This document shows, piece by piece, positions 5,396 through 5,739 of a stretch of DNA of 5,739 nucleotides (position 1 is the stretch's first letter; every line of letters begins with the position of its first letter). This DNA is from Mxb001 sp049317345 (GTDB taxonomy: Bacteria; Actinomycetota; Actinomycetes; S36-B12). The stretch spans positions 1 to 5,739 of the forward strand of contig JBMOIL010000149.1 in assembly GCA_049317345.1 (NCBI GenBank), written 5' to 3'. Both the position numbers and the translations under genes were made by a program. The notes under the pieces were generated by a model. It searched no databases and was not told where the DNA came from. It saw only the letters and a list, made by a program, of their open reading frames with translations.

Positions 5396-5739
5396 ATGGC
5401 CCCTGGTACCCGATTCGAACTGCTCCCTGCCGTCGATATTGCTAACGGCACCGCCGTTCGCCTCGTCAAGGGCGAGGCAGGCACCGAGACGTCGTACGGG
5501 GATCCGGTCGCGGCCGCGCGGCAGTGGGTGGACCAGGGCGCCTACTGGCTCCACGTCGTGGATCTCGATCGCGCTTTCGGTCGCGGAACCAACGCTGACC
5601 AGGTCGCGGCCATCGTCCGCGACGTGCGCGACCGCTGCCACGTCGAGGTGGCGGGCGGTATCCGTGACGACGACTCGCTGGCTGCGGCGCTCGCGACCGG
5701 AGCCCATCGCGTCGTCATCGGCACGGCCGCGATGGAGCA
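5396..5739 (+). CDS. hisA: Phosphoribosyl isomerase, HisA/PriA type (3' end outside window)
   Basis: The isomerase converts ProFAR to PRFAR in histidine synthesis, in the (beta/alpha)8 barrel fold. The first 114 codons are visible, about half of the roughly 240 residues. FELLPAVDIANG (7-18) carries the catalytic aspartate D14 of the first strand. AVRLVKGEAGTETSYGDP (20-37) follows; its R22 and the GEAGTET phosphate loop resemble PriA, the actinobacterial bifunctional enzyme that also replaces TrpF in tryptophan synthesis. WLHVVDLDRAFGRG (52-65), AGGIRDDDSL and GAHRVVIGTAA continue the barrel. Whether it truly has TrpF activity depends on the missing half and on whether the genome has a separate trpF. 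Unlike the other genes here it is separated from its upstream neighbour by 111 bases, which contain two hairpins and a possible -10. Confidence 0.95.
   Translation, partial: MAPGTRFELLPAVDIANGTAVRLVKGEAGTETSYGDPVAAARQWVDQGAYWLHVVDLDRAFGRGTNADQVAAIVRDVRDRCHVEVAGGIRDDDSLAAALATGAHRVVIGTAAME

Noticed and set aside
1..5739. Mobile elements, CRISPR array, defence or other novel gene system
   Set aside because: Apart from the 34-base repeat, the window is a conserved biosynthetic operon plus two housekeeping-type genes; no transposase, integrase, spacer-repeat pattern or toxin-antitoxin pair is visible.

Overview
This is high-GC DNA that reads as an actinobacterial chromosome. The evidence is the gene order (a divergent YbaK/LON pair beside hisD, then hisC, hisB, hisH and a PriA-type hisA), frequent 1-4 base start/stop overlaps, GTG starts, starts without a Shine-Dalgarno (SD) sequence, and a HisB with only the dehydratase domain. 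I cannot name the genus. Almost every base is coding, and I see no phage, insertion sequence, CRISPR array, tRNA or rRNA.

Layout. Minus strand, 1-1069: an aminoacyl-tRNA deacylase of the YbaK/EbsC family (cut off by the left edge) lies downstream of a LON-substrate-binding-domain protein and overlaps it by one base. A 29-base divergent gap (1070-1098) appears to hold back-to-back -10 elements, each 6-7 bases from a GTG start, so both genes look leaderless. Plus strand, 1099-5739: hisD, hisC, hisB, a 53-residue two-helix membrane protein, hisH, a 109-residue basic two-helix membrane protein, a 111-base gap with two hairpins, and the first 114 codons of hisA/priA, cut by the right edge.

How the genes work together. 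HisB (imidazoleglycerol-phosphate dehydratase), HisC (histidinol-phosphate aminotransferase) and HisD (histidinol dehydrogenase) catalyse late steps of histidine synthesis. PriA makes PRFAR, and HisH supplies ammonia to HisF (not in the window) to convert PRFAR to imidazole glycerol phosphate and AICAR. All catalytic residues I looked for in HisD, HisC, HisB and HisH are present. The two small membrane proteins sit tightly inside this operon with no known role.

The most unusual observation is a 34-base hairpin-forming sequence present twice with 32 of 34 bases identical. One copy (5343-5376) is in the gap before hisA. The other (857-890) lies inside the LON-domain gene, where it is translated in frame in what looks like a variable loop. 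It behaves like a dispersed palindromic element able to sit in a coding region, comparable in concept to the Rickettsia palindromic elements.
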